Shown: positions 1 to 6,297 of the stretch, in pieces
Position numbering within the stretch: the first letter of the stretch is position 1
How the letters are laid out: each line of letters begins with the position of its first letter
Source of the DNA: Clostridiales bacterium
Lineage (GTDB): Bacteria; Bacillota; Clostridia; Lachnospirales; Lachnospiraceae
Assembly: GCA_021199135.1 (NCBI GenBank)
Contig: JAJQIQ010000208.1
Span: forward strand, 1-6,297
Length of the DNA stretch: 6,297 nt
Reading direction: 5' to 3'
Program-made: the position numbers and the translations under genes
Notes under the pieces: generated by a model
What the model saw: only the letters and a program-made list of their open reading frames with translations
Databases searched by the model: none
What the model was told of the DNA's origin: nothing

Positions 1-131
1 TACACGATCTTCTGCGCGGTGCCCTTCTTGCCGTCGATCATGATGTTGTTGATGAGCTTCGTCACGATCTTGTCGTTGTACAGCGGGTCTGCCAATACTT
101 CCCTCTTTTGGGTATGTCCTCTACGTGGCAC
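1..131 (-). CDS. rpsG: 30S ribosomal protein uS7 (S7), N-terminal part, cut by the window edge
   Basis: uS7 binds the 3' major domain of 16S rRNA, nucleates assembly of the 30S head and contacts tRNA at the E site. Only the first 43 codons are present; the frame runs off the left edge. The visible protein starts [20 protein letters not shown] and continues into an [17 protein letters not shown] segment, the standard conserved uS7 N-terminus. The start is GTG at 129-131: conservation begins exactly there, and an AAGGAGG sequence sits 8 nt upstream (140-146). The gene follows rpsL after an unusually long 153-nt spacer and is expected to be co-transcribed with it; fusA and tuf probably follow outside the window. 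The family identity is secure; nothing can be said about the missing C-terminal part. Confidence 0.96.
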   Translation of the reverse strand, partial: MPRRGHTQKREVLADPLYNDKIVTKLINNIMIDGKKGTAQKIV

Positions 132-284
132 GTTACTTCCCTCCTTAATCTTACATTAATTCAACGGTACTCACATAAATTAGCATGTGTTCGTGCTGTG
201 TTCCACTTCCTCTATGTCCGATGAAATGAAATAATCCAACACTAACCTACTTCAGCCCTATCTGTGATACTATTGTTTTGGCTC
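132..284 (-). other. AT-rich rpsL-rpsG spacer, probable untranslated leader of rpsG
   Basis: This 153-nt stretch holds no credible gene. On the minus strand I see no sigma-A promoter close to consensus (best pair TTGGAT, 17 nt, CATAGA, 3 of 6 each) and no stem followed by a T-run. I see two small inverted repeats: CACAT/ATGTG with arms 172-176 and 185-189 and an 8-nt loop, and TTAAT/ATTAA with arms 145-149 and 155-159 next to the rpsG ribosome binding site. In E. coli the rpsL-rpsG spacer is the target for translational repression by S7. Whether this unrelated, longer spacer does the same is speculation. Seen: length, composition, repeats. Inferred: a regulatory role. Confidence 0.4.
140..146 (-). 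promoter_or_regulatory. Shine-Dalgarno sequence for rpsG (fixes a GTG start)
   Basis: On the minus strand this reads AAGGAGG and lies 8 nt before GTG at 129-131. There is no ATG at the beginning of the conserved uS7 sequence, so this site decides the start. Its first two bases overlap one arm of an all-A/U inverted repeat (arms 145-149 and 155-159, 5-nt loop). Such a stem could mask it slightly, but it would be weak. Confidence 0.85.
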
Positions 285-704
<420 letters not shown>

Positions 705-781
705 TTATTTCACCTCCTGTTCTTTAAAATGTCTATGCAATAAAGTACCAAATTTTTATTCGGCACAATACGCGCTTTCCT

Positions 782-810
782 ATTATATAAACTTATGATT
801 CCGTTGTCAA
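782..810 (-). promoter_or_regulatory. Perfect-consensus sigma-A (sigma-70 family) promoter for rpsL-rpsG
   Basis: On the minus strand the -35 box TTGACA (805-810) and the -10 box TATAAT (782-787) match consensus in all twelve positions and are separated by exactly 17 nt (788-804). A T7 tract (812-818) lies directly upstream of the -35 box, as in UP-element-like regions. The expected start point is an A or G at about 775-776, giving a leader of about 70 nt before rpsL. It sits between rpoC and rpsL, so it can drive the ribosomal protein genes independently of the rpoB-rpoC transcript. Activity is inferred from sequence. Confidence 0.9.
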
Positions 811-811
811 G

Positions 812-850
812 AAAAAAATCAACGCTGTGTTTTGAAAAATGCGGCGTATT
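812..850 (-). terminator. Possible weak terminator after rpoC, overlapping the upstream part of the rpsL promoter
   Basis: Just after the rpoC TAA the minus strand offers a 4-bp stem ACGC/GCGT (arms 844-847 and 822-825), then TTGA and a run of seven T (812-818). The loop is 18 nt and only a few A/T pairs can form in it, so the hairpin is much weaker than a normal intrinsic terminator. Partial termination is possible, but substantial readthrough into rpsL seems more likely. The T-run may matter more as DNA upstream of the promoter. Confidence 0.2.
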
Positions 851-4813
<3,963 letters not shown>

Positions 4814-4820
4814 TATATGG

Positions 4821-4828
4821 CACCTCCC
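4821..4828 (-). promoter_or_regulatory. Shine-Dalgarno sequence for rpoC (decides the start)
   Basis: GGGAGGTG on the minus strand lies 7 nt before ATG 4811-4813 and entirely within the 17-nt rpoB-rpoC gap. It favours this ATG over the in-frame ATG at codon 13, which lies closer to the usual start of the conserved beta' sequence but has no comparable site before it. The protein therefore carries about a dozen poorly conserved N-terminal residues. Confidence 0.85.
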
Positions 4829-4830
4829 AC

Positions 4831-6297
4831 TTATTCTTCATCGTCGTCGAAGCCGTCATCGCTGTCGCCATCGACGCCGCCCTCTTCCTCGAAAAAGTCA
4901 TCATCGTCCTCGAAATCTTCCTCGAGGTCGTCATCCTCCACGTCCACAAGGCCGCCTCTCTCCTCATCGAACTCCTGCTTCCTGTAGCCGTGCTTCTCGA
5001 ACGACTCGCTGTCCTCGAACGCGTAATCCTTGTCGTTGCCGAGGATTGCGTTGATGTCGGTGTTTCCGTATTCGCTCGTCTCGATGAGCTCGACCTCGTT
5101 GCGGTCCTCGTCGAGCACCTTGACGTCGAGCCCGAGGGACTGCAGCTCCTTGAGCAGCACCTTGAACGACTCCGGGATGCCCGGCTCGGGGATGTTCGTC
5201 CCCTTGATGATGGCCTCGTATGTCTTTACACGGCCGACCACGTCATCGGACTTCACGGTCATGATCTCCTGCAGCGTGTATGCCGCGCCGTATGCCTCGA
5301 GAGCCCACACCTCCATTTCTCCGAAACGCTGGCCGCCGAACTGGGCCTTGCCGCCCAGAGGCTGCTGCGTGACGAGGGAATACGGGCCCGTCGAGCGCGC
5401 GTGAATCTTGTCGTCGACGAGGTGGTGGAGCTTGAGGTAGTGCATGTGTCCGATCGTGACCTTGGCATCGAAGTACTCGCCGGTGCGGCCATCGCGCAGC
5501 TGCACCTTTCCATCTCGGGAAATCGGCACGCCCTTCCAGACGCTGCGGTGCTCGCGGTGCTCTGAGAGGTAGTCCATCACCTCGGGGAGCAGGGTGTCCT
5601 TGTACTTGTCATAGAAGCACTCCGTCTTCCCCTCGGCCTCGGCCTCCTCCGCATCAAACGGCGTGTTCACATAGTCGTTTGCGAGCTCCAGGGTGTCCTG
5701 TATGTCTATCTCCTTCGCGCCGTCAAAGACCGGCGTCTCGATGTTGAATCCGAGTGCTTTCGCCGCGAGGCTCAAGTGAATCTCAAGCACCTGCCCGATG
5801 TTCATTCGGGACGGCACGCCCAATGGGTTCAGCACGATGTCGAGCGGCCTGCCGTTTGGCAGGAAAGGCATATCCTCGACCGGGAGCACACGGGATACGA
5901 CACCCTTGTTTCCGTGGCGGCCCGCCATCTTGTCGCCGACAGAAATCTTCCTCTTTTGCGCTATGTATATGCGAACCGACTGGTTCACGCCCGGGGAGAG
6001 CTCGTCCCCCGCGTCGCGCGTGAACACTTTCGCGTCCACGACAATTCCGTATGCGCCGTGCGGCACCTTGAGGGAAGTGTCCCTGACCTCGCGCGCCTTC
6101 TCGCCGAATATCGCGCGGAGCAGCCTCTCCTCGGCGGTAAGCTCCGTCTCGCCCTTCGGCGTGACCTTGCCGACCAAAATGTCTCCGGCACGGACCTCCG
6201 CTCCGATGCGGATGATTCCGCGCTCGTCCAAATCCTTGAGCGCATCGTCGCCGACTCCCGGGACGTCGCGCGTGATCTCCTCCGGCCCAAGCTTCGT
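4831..6297 (-). CDS. rpoB: DNA-directed RNA polymerase subunit beta, C-terminal part, cut by the window edge
   Basis: Beta forms the other half of the polymerase active-site cleft. The last 488 codons are present, and the frame is open to the right edge, entering at [20 protein letters not shown], which aligns with E. coli beta from about residue 810. Visible elements in fragment numbering: [19 protein letters not shown] (32-50); the active-site segment [13 protein letters not shown] with catalytic-region lysines K123 and K131 (E. coli K1065 and K1073); [14 protein letters not shown] (156-169); and the clamp-contacting [20 protein letters not shown] (312-331). About 50 residues around 206-266 are absent from B. 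subtilis beta but resemble Lachnospiraceae. The protein ends in a 39-residue tail (450-488) with 25 Asp/Glu and no basic residue. The TTG at 6229-6231 is an internal leucine codon, not a start. The rifampicin-resistance region is outside the window. Stop is TAA, 17 nt before rpoC. Confidence 0.98.
   Translation of the reverse strand, partial: TKLGPEEITRDVPGVGDDALKDLDERGIIRIGAEVRAGDILVGKVTPKGETELTAEERLLRAIFGEKAREVRDTSLKVPHGAYGIVVDAKVFTRDAGDELSPGVNQSVRIYIAQKRKISVGDKMAGRHGNKGVVSRVLPVEDMPFLPNGRPLDIVLNPLGVPSRMNIGQVLEIHLSLAAKALGFNIETPVFDGAKEIDIQDTLELANDYVNTPFDAEEAEAEGKTECFYDKYKDTLLPEVMDYLSEHREHRSVWKGVPISRDGKVQLRDGRTGEYFDAKVTIGHMHYLKLHHLVDDKIHARSTGPYSLVTQQPLGGKAQFGGQRFGEMEVWALEAYGAAYTLQEIMTVKSDDVVGRVKTYEAIIKGTNIPEPGIPESFKVLLKELQSLGLDVKVLDEDRNEVELIETSEYGNTDINAILGNDKDYAFEDSESFEKHGYRKQEFDEERGGLVDVEDDDLEEDFEDDDDFFEEEGGVDGDSDDGFDDDEE

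Noticed and set aside
151..186. 11-codon minus-strand frame (starts MLIYV) in the rpsL-rpsG spacer as a leader peptide
   Set aside because: There is no ribosome binding site upstream of its ATG, and no codon run or terminator/antiterminator arrangement that would support attenuation.
172..189. CACAT/ATGTG hairpin as a terminator between rpsL and rpsG
   Set aside because: The stem has only 5 bp, is AT-rich and is not followed by a T-run on the minus strand.
4990..5565. Long plus-strand open frame (191 codons) opposite rpoB
   Set aside because: It lies wholly antisense to a highly conserved gene, has no ribosome binding site of note and no recognisable domain. Its Leu/Val/Arg-rich composition is what GC-rich coding DNA gives when read on the opposite strand.

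Overview
This window is one end of a conserved bacterial transcription/translation gene cluster, and every gene lies on the minus strand. In transcription order, from high to low coordinates, it holds the 3' part of rpoB (RNA polymerase beta), a complete rpoC (beta'), a complete rpsL (ribosomal protein uS12) and the first 43 codons of rpsG (uS7). This is the rpoB-rpoC-rpsL-rpsG arrangement that usually continues into fusA and tuf. Both outer genes are cut by the window edges.

The proteins point to a Gram-positive Clostridia-type bacterium, most likely Lachnospiraceae or a close relative. uS12 has the longer Firmicutes-type N-terminal region, and beta' has no E. coli-type insertion in the trigger loop. 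Stretches of beta and beta' also read like Lachnospiraceae RNA polymerase as I remember it. The coding DNA is GC-rich for that family, while the spacers are clearly AT-rich. The family assignment is inference from memory and not from a search.

Layout: the rpoB 3' part (4831-6297) and rpoC (851-4813) are 17 nt apart and almost certainly co-transcribed. The 146-nt spacer 705-850 holds a perfect sigma-A-type promoter (TTGACA, 17 nt, TATAAT) directing transcription into rpsL, preceded by a T7 tract with only a weak hairpin. rpsL (285-704) is followed by a 153-nt AT-rich spacer (132-284) with no gene and no convincing promoter or terminator. rpsG then starts at a GTG codon (131) behind a strong Shine-Dalgarno sequence. 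beta and beta' form the catalytic core of RNA polymerase; uS12 and uS7 are small-subunit proteins of the decoding centre and the 30S head.

I found no mobile element, CRISPR array, RNA gene or new multi-gene system; this is a core housekeeping region. The points worth a second look are a roughly 60-residue extra segment in beta', long acidic tails on both large subunits, the perfect internal promoter with no L7Ae-like gene at that junction, the long rpsL-rpsG spacer, and a skewed use of the ATA codon in rpoC.
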